Source: Desulfobulbaceae bacterium (GTDB lineage: Bacteria > Desulfobacterota > Desulfobulbia > Desulfobulbales > Desulfocapsaceae). From it: a stretch of 8,788 nt of DNA. The stretch is from assembly GCA_030632405.1 (NCBI GenBank), contig DAOVUU010000071.1, positions 1 through 8,788 on the forward strand. The letters are read 5' to 3'. Under the pieces are notes generated by a model. The model ran no database searches. It was not told the origin of the DNA and worked only from the letters and a program-made list of their open reading frames with translations. This document shows, one piece after another, positions 1 to 6,296 of the stretch (the first letter of the stretch is position 1; every line of letters begins with the position of its first letter). Made by a program: the position numbers and the translations under genes.

Positions 1-84
1 AGCATGGGATAGACCTACCATCGGCGCCAGAGCAACAGGCGGGGAAATTTGAAGTTTACGGATGGATAAGGTTTTTTTATTCAT
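1..84 (-). CDS. tRNA-dihydrouridine synthase, N-terminal fragment (runs off the left edge)
   Basis: The minus strand opens with an ATG whose first base is position 84, and reads without a stop to position 1, giving 28 residues. Residues 11-27 read LQISPPVALAPMVGLSH. The A-P-M-x-G-L-S-H stretch (residues 20-27) is the start of the TIM barrel in tRNA-dihydrouridine synthases, where the APM segment lines the FMN site. These enzymes use FMN and NADPH to reduce specific uridines in the D-loop of tRNA. The gene is divergent from the lipid cassette and shares its upstream region. I see no strong ribosome binding site before the ATG. Only the N-terminus is available, so the subfamily (DusA, B or C type) cannot be set. 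Another FMN TIM-barrel enzyme is possible but less likely. Confidence 0.72.
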   Translation of the reverse strand, partial: MNKKTLSIRKLQISPPVALAPMVGLSHA

Positions 85-104
85 AATAGTGAATTTCAAG
101 ATGA

Positions 105-127
105 GTGTGACAGGGTATCCTGGACAC
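105..127. repeat. Imperfect palindrome upstream of dus
   Basis: Outer arms GTGT (105-108) and ACAC (124-127) and inner arms CAGG (111-114) and CCTG (119-122) flank a GTAT centre (115-118). Two bases on the left and one on the right are unpaired between the arms. It lies 21-43 bases upstream of the dus start codon. It could be an operator or a small 5' leader hairpin. Eight pairs is modest and chance formation cannot be excluded. Confidence 0.35.
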
Positions 128-183
128 AATTTCAGGGTGATATTTATTGCTGCCTGATGGATTTAAAAATGTTAGTAATATTC

Positions 184-217
184 AAACATCTAAATGTACT
201 TCAGGGTACAAATGTTT
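184..217. repeat. Interrupted inverted repeat upstream of the lipid cassette
   Basis: AAACAT (184-189) pairs with ATGTTT (212-217), and GTAC (196-199) pairs with GTAC (206-209) around the loop TTCAGG (200-205). The left side carries six extra bases between its two arms, the right side two. AAATGT also occurs as a direct repeat (192-197 and 210-215). The position, about 100-170 bases before the ketosynthase start, fits an operator for the cassette. No regulator family is identifiable from it. Confidence 0.35.
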
Positions 218-355
218 CTCAATATATTATTTCAAGATTTTCCTACGAATTGCACTAGATTTCTCAGCTTTTAGATTTATAAATAAAGGGAATTCTTAAT
301 TTACTGTAACTCGCATTTCGTGCGAAAAAACGACTCCCTATCACAAACAACTATT

Positions 356-1585
356 ATGCAGAATCAAAGAATTGTAATTACAGGCATAGGCCTTGCTGCA
401 CCTAACGCTTCAAACTTGAAGGAATACAGGGAAAAATTACTGGCAGGCGAAAGTGGTATTCGAGAAATTGATCTCAGATATTTTGGCAAAGCTCCCGCAG
501 GCATCTGTACCTTTCCTGAAACAAAATATCGCAAGAAAAAAGAAAATAAAAAAGGCACCCGGGCCGGCTGCCTCGGTGTTTATTGTGCCAATGAAGCCAT
601 TGTAGACGCAAATCTTGACCTTAAAAAGTATGATTTGTCGAAGGTTGCTGTTATTATCGGCTTAACTGAACACGGCACAGTCGAAACTGAAAACGAAGTA
701 TACAATATTAAACAGTTTGACTATGACGTTAATTATTGGACTCATCACCATAATCCCAGGACTGTTATAAATAATCCAGCAGGTGAAATTACCATAAACC
801 TGGGTATCACTGGGCCGCATTATGTAATTGGAGCCGCCTGCGCGGCCGGTAATGCCTCACTTATACAGGCCGTCCAGATGCTGCGACTGGGAGAGGCGGA
901 TATGGTGCTGGCCGGTGGCATATCTGAATCCACCGGCTCTTTTGGTATTTTTGCAAGTTTTCAGGCACAGGGCGCCCTGGGTCGGGCCGATGACCCTACA
1001 AAAGCCAGCAAACCCTTTGATACAAACCGTAATGGAATAGTGATATCCGAAGGAGCATGTATATATGTTCTGGAATATCTCGAAAAAGCAATTGAAAGAG
1101 GCGCACATATTTATGGCGAAATTGCAGGTTATGCTATGAATTCAGACGCCAGGGATTCCGTTCTCCCTTATGGAAAGCGACAGGCTGAATGCATGAGGTT
1201 AGCCCTTGAAAGATCAGGTTTATCTGCTGAGGATATAGACATCATCAATACACATGCCACCGGCACTAAACAGGGTGACACAGAGGAATGCAAAGCAATC
1301 CGTGAGGTTTTCAATGAATCAGAGTCAACCTATATAAATAACACTAAAAGTATTATAGGGCATGCTATGGGAGCAGCGGGTGTACTTGAACTTGCAGGCA
1401 ACCTTCCCTCTTTTGAAGACAATCTCGTACACCCGACTATCAATATTGAGAACCTCGATCCGGAATGCAAACTCAAAAATCTAGTTATCAATCACCCCAA
1501 AAAAGTTGACACCATAAACAGTATCCTCAACAATTCTTTTGGTATGCTGGGAATTAATTCTGCTGTTATTGTAAAAAATATATAA
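356..1585 (+). CDS. FabF-like beta-ketoacyl-ACP synthase, first gene of the lipid cassette
   Basis: This 409-residue condensing enzyme of the FabF/KAS II family joins an acyl chain to malonyl-ACP in the cytoplasm. The thiolase-fold triad is complete: Cys162 in GAACAAG, His300 in THATGT and His336 in SIIGHAMG, with Lys331 before the second His. These numbers nearly match E. coli FabF (C163, H303, K335, H340), which is why I chose the ATG at 356. A GTG at 320 would add 12 residues before the conserved RIVITGIG strand; neither start has a good ribosome binding site. The C-terminal gating loop is odd: the usual GFGGTN reads GMLGIN (residues 396-401), so the gatekeeper Phe is Met and the next Gly is Leu. 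An ACP and tailoring oxidoreductases follow, so this is probably a dedicated enzyme rather than the housekeeping FabF. Heterocyst-type or polyketide KS roles remain possible. Confidence 0.93.
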   Translation: MQNQRIVITGIGLAAPNASNLKEYREKLLAGESGIREIDLRYFGKAPAGICTFPETKYRKKKENKKGTRAGCLGVYCANEAIVDANLDLKKYDLSKVAVIIGLTEHGTVETENEVYNIKQFDYDVNYWTHHHNPRTVINNPAGEITINLGITGPHYVIGAACAAGNASLIQAVQMLRLGEADMVLAGGISESTGSFGIFASFQAQGALGRADDPTKASKPFDTNRNGIVISEGACIYVLEYLEKAIERGAHIYGEIAGYAMNSDARDSVLPYGKRQAECMRLALERSGLSAEDIDIINTHATGTKQGDTEECKAIREVFNESESTYINNTKSIIGHAMGAAGVLELAGNLPSFEDNLVHPTINIENLDPECKLKNLVINHPKKVDTINSILNNSFGMLGINSAVIVKNI

Positions 1586-1733
1586 AAAAGAATACCAAGA
1601 TATGTTATAGGAAGTGTTTTGCATTTTAAAAATCACCCTCCCGGTCTCCATAATAGAGATAAGCAACCCGAATTTTACCGGCATCTTTGCGACTGGAGAG
1701 GTTTTCTATCCTATTATTATATCCGCCGAATTT

Positions 1734-1739
1734 GGAGAG
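1734..1739 (+). promoter_or_regulatory. Ribosome binding site that sets the ACP start
   Basis: GGAGAG ends four bases before the ATG at 1744. It favours that ATG over an in-frame TTG at 1687, which would add 19 residues with no resemblance to ACPs. The 158 bases between the ketosynthase stop and the ACP start hold no other gene and no convincing terminator. Confidence 0.7.
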
Positions 1740-1743
1740 TTAC

Positions 1744-1995
1744 ATGACAAGTGAAGAAATAAAAAATCTCATACTGGAAATCATAGAAGATATTGATGAT
1801 GAAGCGGATTTTGAAAGTCTGAATCCCGATGAACCTCTACGAGACCAGCTCGACCTCGATTCTATGGATTTCCTTGATATTGTGATGGAATTGCGAAAAC
1901 GTCATCAACTGCAAATACCCGAGGAAGATTACCCAAATCTCGCCACCCTTAACAGTTGTGCGGTCTACCTCGAACCTTTACTTAGAAACGCTTGA
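1744..1995 (+). CDS. Acyl carrier protein dedicated to the cassette
   Basis: This 83-residue acidic protein has the size and four-helix pattern of a type II acyl carrier protein (E. coli AcpP has 78 residues). The phosphopantetheine site is Ser40 in LDLDSMDF, so the usual D-S-L is D-S-M. Helix II, DFLDIVMELRKRHQLQIPEE, is a mix of acidic and basic residues typical of ACP partner surfaces. The protein would carry the growing chain as a thioester to the ketosynthase, ketoreductase and dehydratase coded around it, and perhaps to the two FAD enzymes. The stop codon is three bases before the GTG of the next gene, which implies translational coupling. A separate ACP beside a separate ketosynthase points to a pathway kept apart from primary fatty acid synthesis. 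The activating phosphopantetheinyl transferase is not in the window. Confidence 0.92.
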   Translation: MTSEEIKNLILEIIEDIDDEADFESLNPDEPLRDQLDLDSMDFLDIVMELRKRHQLQIPEEDYPNLATLNSCAVYLEPLLRNA

Positions 1996-1998
1996 TTT

Positions 1999-3381
1999 GT
2001 GAAATTTCCACTCCTGGTGATTGGTGGCGGTCCCTCCGGAATAGCCGCTGCCATAAGAGCAGCACGCTTTGTACCTGGTGTCCTTCTCCTGGAAAAACAC
2101 TCTAGACTGGGGGGGCTTAACTCTTATTTTTACAGAAATAAAACACTCTTTGAAACGGGTCTCCATGCCATAACCAACTATGCTCCACCCGGGGCGAAAG
2201 CAGCCCCTTTAAATCGCCTGCTACGCCAATTAAAGCTGAAACGTAAGGATTTTTCTTTTTGCCAGCAGTACCGGAGTGAGATTACCTTCCTTAATTCTGA
2301 ATCTCTTTTTTTTTCTAATGACTTCAACCTGTTGAAAACAGAAATTCAAGAAAAATTCCCTCACTGCATCGACCCATTCCAAAGACTTATCGATTTTCTT
2401 GACACCCTGAATCCGTTCATTCCTTCTCCTTTTCGTTCTGCCAAAAAAATTGTAACTGAAATCTTAGGTGATAAGCTACTCACTGAAATGCTGCTTTGTC
2501 CCCTTATGTATTATGGGTCCAGCCATGAAAATGATATGGACTTGAATCAGTTCGCCATTATGTTTCAGGCAATCTACGAGCAAGGTATGTTTCGTCCCAA
2601 AACCACAATAAAAGATTTCCTGGATCACCTCATCGGCCATTATAAAAACTTTGGGGGTGAGATAAGAAAAAACAGTGATGTAGTCAAGATTATACACAAA
2701 AACAGTAAAATTTACGGAGTCGAATTACATTCGGGGGAAGTCATTGAATGTGATCAAATTTTATCGACCATAGGCTTTGACGAGACCCGAAAACTTTTAT
2801 CTGATGAGCAGGTAACAGTATTGCCGCGACTAGGTTTCACTGAAACCATATACCAGGTGAAGGCAGATGCCCATCTCATGCTACCGTTAGATAAAACGAT
2901 TGTTTTCTTTAACAATTCTGAGAAATTCTCATATAAGAGACCCGATGATTTTGTGGACTATTCCAGCGGTGTTATCTGTTTTCCGGCAAACTTCGACGGT
3001 ATAGAAAAAAAACCCTGTTTTGAGATAAGAGCGACACATCTGGCCAATTATTCAAAATGGAAAGCAATCTCCGCTGACAAAAACGCATATGCTGATCTAA
3101 AGGTTGTGTCATCACACAAAACTCTCAGATGTCTACAGAATATTGTTGGAAATTTCAGCTCAAACATAGTATATGAAAACACTTTCACACCGATAACAGT
3201 AGAGAGATATACTGCTAAAATCGCCGGTGCTATTTACGGTAGTCCCGTTAAGGTAAAGGATGGAGATATTGGATTCTCCAATCTTTTTCTTGCGGGCACA
3301 GATCAGGGGTTTCTCGGAATAATCGGCTCGATGCTCAGCGGGGTGTCGATCATTAACCAGCATATCCTGCCCAAACTTTAA
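1999..3381 (+). CDS. FAD-dependent oxidoreductase, phytoene desaturase/retinol saturase superfamily (first copy)
   Basis: This 460-residue protein opens with a Rossmann dinucleotide site: G9-G-G11-P-S-G14, then Glu32 at the end of the second strand, then R36-L-G-G-L-N, the family's second FAD contact. The C-terminal FAD segment, NLFLAGTDQGFLGIIGSM, is at residues 428-445. This layout is that of CrtI, CrtISO and RetSat enzymes, which desaturate, isomerise or saturate polyene chains. No carotenoid genes are present, and the gene follows an ACP by only three bases (GTG start), so I infer a fatty acyl or acyl-ACP substrate. It has no signal peptide or clear membrane helix; members often bind membranes peripherally. 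It contains a T9 run at 2306-2314, with the frame intact. The exact reaction cannot be read from the sequence. An amine-oxidase-like role is less likely. Confidence 0.85.
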   Translation: MKFPLLVIGGGPSGIAAAIRAARFVPGVLLLEKHSRLGGLNSYFYRNKTLFETGLHAITNYAPPGAKAAPLNRLLRQLKLKRKDFSFCQQYRSEITFLNSESLFFSNDFNLLKTEIQEKFPHCIDPFQRLIDFLDTLNPFIPSPFRSAKKIVTEILGDKLLTEMLLCPLMYYGSSHENDMDLNQFAIMFQAIYEQGMFRPKTTIKDFLDHLIGHYKNFGGEIRKNSDVVKIIHKNSKIYGVELHSGEVIECDQILSTIGFDETRKLLSDEQVTVLPRLGFTETIYQVKADAHLMLPLDKTIVFFNNSEKFSYKRPDDFVDYSSGVICFPANFDGIEKKPCFEIRATHLANYSKWKAISADKNAYADLKVVSSHKTLRCLQNIVGNFSSNIVYENTFTPITVERYTAKIAGAIYGSPVKVKDGDIGFSNLFLAGTDQGFLGIIGSMLSGVSIINQHILPKL

Positions 3382-3418
3382 AATTTCACGTTGAATAACT
3401 TCCACTTTATACCGATTT

Positions 3419-4822
3419 ATGCCAGTCCCCTTTACACAGACTAAAGAAACATATGACATCATTGTCGTCGGATCAGGATTAGGTGGCCTCACAACTGCCA
3501 ACCGTCTGGCTTACTGTGGACATAAGGTCCTTCTTCTTGAACATCACCACAGACTTGGCGGACTTGCAACCTGGTTTAAAAGAAGAGGTCATATTTTTGA
3601 TATTTCTTTGCACGGCTTCCCATACGGGATGGTGAAAACATGCAAAAAATATTGGAATAAAGAGATCATGCAGTCCATAGTTCAACTGAAAAATATAGTT
3701 TTCGATAATCCTCAATTTTCCCTGCAAACCACCTTTGACAGAGAGGATTTCACGCATATCCTGGAAACTGTTTTTAAAATTCCAGTCGCAACCGTTAACC
3801 GGTTTTTCACCGTAGTTTCTGGAATGAATTTTTATGATGATCAGACAATGACTACCCGGGAACTGTTTGAGGAGTTTTTCCCGGGACGCTCTGACATACA
3901 TAGATTTCTGATGGAACCGATCACCTATGCAAATGGTTCTACGCTGGAGGATCCCGCCATAACATATGGAATTGTTTTCTCAAACTTTATGAATAAAGGT
4001 GTATTTACCTTTGAAGGCGGGACTGATAAACTTATAGGGATGATGGCGGATGAACTTGAAAGAAATGGCGTGACCATATGCACAAATGTTAAAGTTGATA
4101 AAATTATCGTAGAGAAAGGGAAAGTCAGAGGAATTGAGGCCCATGGTAAAACCATTGGCAGTAAAGCAGTTGTCTCTAACAGTGGTATAACAAACACCAT
4201 ATACAATCTTACCGAAAGAAATGCTTTTTCTGAAGAATTTCTTGAAAAGGCAGCCGCGATCAGGATCAACAATTCAAGCTGTCAAGTGTATATGGGTATT
4301 AAAGAAGGAGAAGGGATTAACGATGTTGGCGATCTGCTTTTTACTTCAACAGCAGCCGAGTTTGACTCAACTGAACTACTTGACAGAGAAACGAAATCAA
4401 AAACATTTTCCATATATTACCCCAAAACACGTCCAGGGTTAAACAGATATACTATAGTAGCCTCAATGAACAGCCGCTATGAAGATTGGGCCGAACTTGA
4501 GGAGGATCGTTATCAGGAGGAAAAACGTTCTCTTATCGCCAGAAGCCTTAGGGACCTTGACAGATATCTCCCCGGAGTAGCCCAAAAAATTGACTGGACA
4601 GAGGCTGCCACTCCAAAAACCTTTAATAGATATACCCTGCATACCAGTGGTACATCCTTCGGCACAAAATTTGAGGGGCTAGATGTTTCCAGATCAATTT
4701 TCAAGGAAGTTGCAGGCCTTTTTCATGTAGGATCTGTAGGAATTATCATGTCCGGTTGGCTTGGTGCAATCAATTATGGTGTTATCGTATCAAATGATGT
4801 CGACAGCTATTTACGTTCCTGA
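3419..4822 (+). CDS. FAD-dependent oxidoreductase, carotenoid isomerase/retinol saturase-like (second copy)
   Basis: This 467-residue protein belongs to the same superfamily as the gene before it but is clearly a different branch. The FAD site is G18-S-G20-L-G-G23, with Glu41 closing the second strand and R45-L-G-G following. The next stretch, [15 protein letters not shown], matches the region after the FAD site in CrtISO and RetSat proteins. A C-terminal cofactor segment lies at about 433-450 ([18 protein letters not shown]). It could reduce, isomerise or desaturate double bases-adjacent carbons of the chain, i.e. act on C=C bonds made by the dehydratase. Its start is 38 bases after the previous stop, and no good ribosome binding site is visible, which fits an operon with coupled translation. 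Having two diverged copies side by side suggests consecutive steps or a heteromeric enzyme. The substrate is unknown. Confidence 0.85.
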   Translation: MPVPFTQTKETYDIIVVGSGLGGLTTANRLAYCGHKVLLLEHHHRLGGLATWFKRRGHIFDISLHGFPYGMVKTCKKYWNKEIMQSIVQLKNIVFDNPQFSLQTTFDREDFTHILETVFKIPVATVNRFFTVVSGMNFYDDQTMTTRELFEEFFPGRSDIHRFLMEPITYANGSTLEDPAITYGIVFSNFMNKGVFTFEGGTDKLIGMMADELERNGVTICTNVKVDKIIVEKGKVRGIEAHGKTIGSKAVVSNSGITNTIYNLTERNAFSEEFLEKAAAIRINNSSCQVYMGIKEGEGINDVGDLLFTSTAAEFDSTELLDRETKSKTFSIYYPKTRPGLNRYTIVASMNSRYEDWAELEEDRYQEEKRSLIARSLRDLDRYLPGVAQKIDWTEAATPKTFNRYTLHTSGTSFGTKFEGLDVSRSIFKEVAGLFHVGSVGIIMSGWLGAINYGVIVSNDVDSYLRS

Positions 4823-4900
4823 TTCCGCCTGCAGACAAGTGTCATAGAATCAGTTGATTGCTCAGCCAATGTGCAAAAAAGCAGAAAACAAGAGATAACC

Positions 4901-5641
4901 ATGGAAAAATTTAATGAACAAATCGTCGTAGTTACCGGCGGAACTCGCGGAATTGGTAAAGCTATAGCTGAAGCTTTTCTTAAGGCAGGAGCGTATGTGG
5001 TTGGTATATACGCGGAAAACATAAAAGCAGCAGAGAAGTTTGGACAGGAAAACAGCCATTTTTCCTCCCGCTTCGAACTTGTTCAGTGCGATGTTTCAAA
5101 TGAAACCGAAGTACAGCAGTTGTTTGCAAATCTGGAAATGAAATTTGACTGTATAGATATCCTGGTTAATAATGCTGGTGTACGCAGGGATTCTGTGCTT
5201 GCATTAATGGCAAGTTCAGATTGGGATAAAGTTATAAATATCAATTTGAACGGTACCTTTCTCATGTCTAAACATGCCGTTCTTTTGATGATGAAAAAAA
5301 AATATGGCCGTATTGTCAATATAACCTCTCCCGTTTCGCATCTCGGCTTTATCGGGCAGGCAAATTATGCAGCATCCAAAGCCGGGCAAATAGGCCTTAC
5401 CAAGACTCTGGCAAAAGAAACCGCCAAAAAGAAAATTACTGTGAACTGTGTTTCTCCTGGATTTATTGCTACAGATTTCATAGATGACCTTAGCGTGGAA
5501 CAGGTCTCCAGTTACAAGAAAATGGTGCCCATGAGACGTTTTGGTACCCCACAGGAAATTGCAGAAAGCGTTCTCTTCCTGGCCAGCCACAGGGCTGCCT
5601 ATATTACCGGTGCAGTACTGGAAATCAGCGGTGGTCTATAA
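4901..5641 (+). CDS. fabG: 3-oxoacyl-ACP reductase (FabG-type short-chain dehydrogenase)
   Basis: This 246-residue classical short-chain dehydrogenase (E. coli FabG has 244) reduces 3-ketoacyl-ACP to 3-hydroxyacyl-ACP. The cofactor motif TGGTRGIG is at residues 12-19, and Arg16 fits NADPH use. NNAG is at 90-93. The catalytic set is Asn115, Ser143, Tyr156 and Lys160, with the S-Y spacing of 13 seen in FabG. Lys134 and Lys177 stand where E. coli FabG has the two ACP-docking arginines (129 and 172), which keeps the basic patch. I chose the ATG at 4901 because AAGAGA (4890-4895) precedes it by five bases; a GTG at 4871 would add ten unlike residues. An A9 run at 5294-5302 leaves the frame intact. 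The gene sits two bases before the dehydratase. As fabG paralogues are common, this one is probably dedicated to the cassette. Confidence 0.92.
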   Translation: MEKFNEQIVVVTGGTRGIGKAIAEAFLKAGAYVVGIYAENIKAAEKFGQENSHFSSRFELVQCDVSNETEVQQLFANLEMKFDCIDILVNNAGVRRDSVLALMASSDWDKVININLNGTFLMSKHAVLLMMKKKYGRIVNITSPVSHLGFIGQANYAASKAGQIGLTKTLAKETAKKKITVNCVSPGFIATDFIDDLSVEQVSSYKKMVPMRRFGTPQEIAESVLFLASHRAAYITGAVLEISGGL

Positions 5642-5643
5642 CC

Positions 5644-6093
5644 ATGTCGCCATTAGAACGGATTACTGATCTCATTCCACATCGACCACCCTTTCTGTGG
5701 GTTGATAATATCATTTCCTGCGATGCAGAAAGCATAACAACCGAAACATTTATTGATCCTGATCTTGATTTATTTCAAGGGCACTATCCTGATAACCCGA
5801 TAATGCCGGGAGTTCTCCTCTGTGAAATTATTTTCCAGAGTGGTGCCCTGCTCATGTCAAAAAACATACAATCAGACACCAATGAGCCCAACGAAATACC
5901 TATTTTAACCCGTATTGAGAATGCAAAATTTAAACGCCCGGTGTTGCCTGGAGACACTGTCCAGGTAAAGGTGAACCTTAAAGAAACGATATCTTCAGTC
6001 TCCTTTTTAAAAGGTACGCTGAAGGTCAGTGGGAAAACAGCCGTTCAGGTTGTATTTGCCTGTGCTCTTGTCGCTGCACCAGAGCATCGATGA
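5644..6093 (+). CDS. fabZ: 3-hydroxyacyl-ACP dehydratase, FabZ-like hotdog protein
   Basis: This 149-residue single-hotdog protein (E. coli FabZ has 151) removes water from 3-hydroxyacyl-ACP to give a trans-2-enoyl chain. The N-terminal LIPHRPPFLWVD is the FabZ signature strand. The catalytic pair is His47 in FQGHYPDNPIMPG and Glu61 in LLCEIIFQSG; their 14-residue spacing equals that of E. coli His54/Glu68. The later FKRPVLPGDTV stretch (about residues 98-108) is also typical. The ATG is two bases after the fabG stop, and GGTGG (5630-5634) may serve as a ribosome binding site inside fabG. FabA-type isomerisation cannot be ruled out, but FabA is longer and uses Asp in place of this Glu. It is the last gene of the cassette. 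No enoyl reductase follows, so the enoyl product is either kept or passed to the FAD enzymes. Confidence 0.92.
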   Translation: MSPLERITDLIPHRPPFLWVDNIISCDAESITTETFIDPDLDLFQGHYPDNPIMPGVLLCEIIFQSGALLMSKNIQSDTNEPNEIPILTRIENAKFKRPVLPGDTVQVKVNLKETISSVSFLKGTLKVSGKTAVQVVFACALVAAPEHR

Positions 6094-6210
6094 ACAGTCG
6101 AATTTAACGCAAACAGTATTCTGTAAACCACAGAGCAGTTGTATTTTTACCTGAAACAAGTACTATCTGGTCTGAAATGAGATTTTTTCGCCTGACCTGG
6201 AATTTTTTCT

Positions 6211-6239
6211 TTGACATCTGTTTTGAATAACCACAAATG
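6211..6239 (+). promoter_or_regulatory. Possible promoter of the tol genes
   Basis: TTGACA at 6211-6216 is a perfect sigma-70 -35 box. The -10 region at 16-17 bases spacing (6233-6239, reading ACAAATG) is a poor match to TATAAT, so activity is uncertain. The surrounding 203-base gap (6094-6296) holds no gene. I see no stem followed by a T-run after fabZ, so read-through from the cassette into tolQ is possible. Confidence 0.3.
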
Positions 6240-6242
6240 TGA

Positions 6243-6259
6243 GATCAGCAGGTGATCAG
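6243..6259. repeat. GATCAG direct repeat with overlapping inverted repeat before tolQ
   Basis: GATCAG occurs at 6243-6248 and 6254-6259, an 11-base period. GATCA (6243-6247) and TGATC (6253-6257) also form an inverted repeat around GCAGG. It lies just downstream of the possible -10 region and 38 bases before the tolQ start, a usual place for an operator. The arms are short, so chance is a real alternative. Confidence 0.3.
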
Positions 6260-6282
6260 TTGATTTTATTAAACCGATATAT

Positions 6283-6289
6283 AAAGGGA
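6283..6289 (+). promoter_or_regulatory. Ribosome binding site of tolQ
   Basis: AAAGGGA ends seven bases before the GTG at 6297. It supports the GTG start, which also gives a normal TolQ length with the first membrane segment about 15 residues in. Confidence 0.7.
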
Positions 6290-6296
6290 TAAATCT

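Larger units (their letters stand above)
85..355. other. Divergent intergenic region, dus / lipid cassette
   Basis: This 271-base AT-rich region lies between the start of the minus-strand dus gene and the ketosynthase ATG. It should hold the promoters for both directions. For the plus strand the best match I find is TTGCAC at 250-255 with TAGATT at 272-277 (16-base spacer), which is a weak sigma-70 match. TTCAGGGT occurs twice, at 131-138 and 200-207. Two imperfect palindromes are listed separately. A strong Shine-Dalgarno-like AAAGGGA sits at 285-291, too far from the chosen ATG at 356 to serve it. The only coding potential is an 18-codon ATG frame at 101, which has no support. Confidence 0.5.

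Noticed and set aside
101..157. Eighteen-codon ATG frame in the divergent region
   Set aside because: It is very short, has no ribosome binding site and no similarity that I recognise. It overlaps the palindrome at 105-127.
356..1585. OleA-type or PfaA-type (long-chain hydrocarbon or PUFA synthase) enzyme
   Set aside because: The enzyme has a Cys-His-His triad and free-standing FabF length. OleA is a thiolase with a Cys-His-Asn site, and Pfa proteins are large multidomain synthases.
1687..1743. Upstream extension of the ACP from TTG 1687
   Set aside because: The extra 19 residues do not look like ACP sequence, and GGAGAG at 1734-1739 fits the ATG at 1744.
3479..3901. Minus-strand open frame of 140 codons inside the second FAD oxidoreductase
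   Set aside because: It lies wholly within a gene with clear family motifs, its translation shows no recognisable domain, and it has no ribosome binding site or operon context. It is a shadow frame, as are the other antisense frames such as 3925-4272 and 5216-5590.
1999..4822. Carotenoid biosynthesis operon
   Set aside because: The FAD enzymes resemble CrtI/CrtISO, but there is no phytoene synthase, cyclase or prenyl transferase, while all other neighbours are fatty acid synthesis genes.
356..6093. Aryl polyene or flexirubin pigment cluster
   Set aside because: Ketosynthase, ACP, ketoreductase and dehydratase are shared, but the aromatic starter enzymes, acyltransferases and second ketosynthase are missing, and such clusters do not usually carry two CrtI-like genes.
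6094..6210. Factor-independent terminator after fabZ
   Set aside because: T-runs occur at 6183-6188 and 6204-6209, but I find no stable GC-rich stem directly before them.
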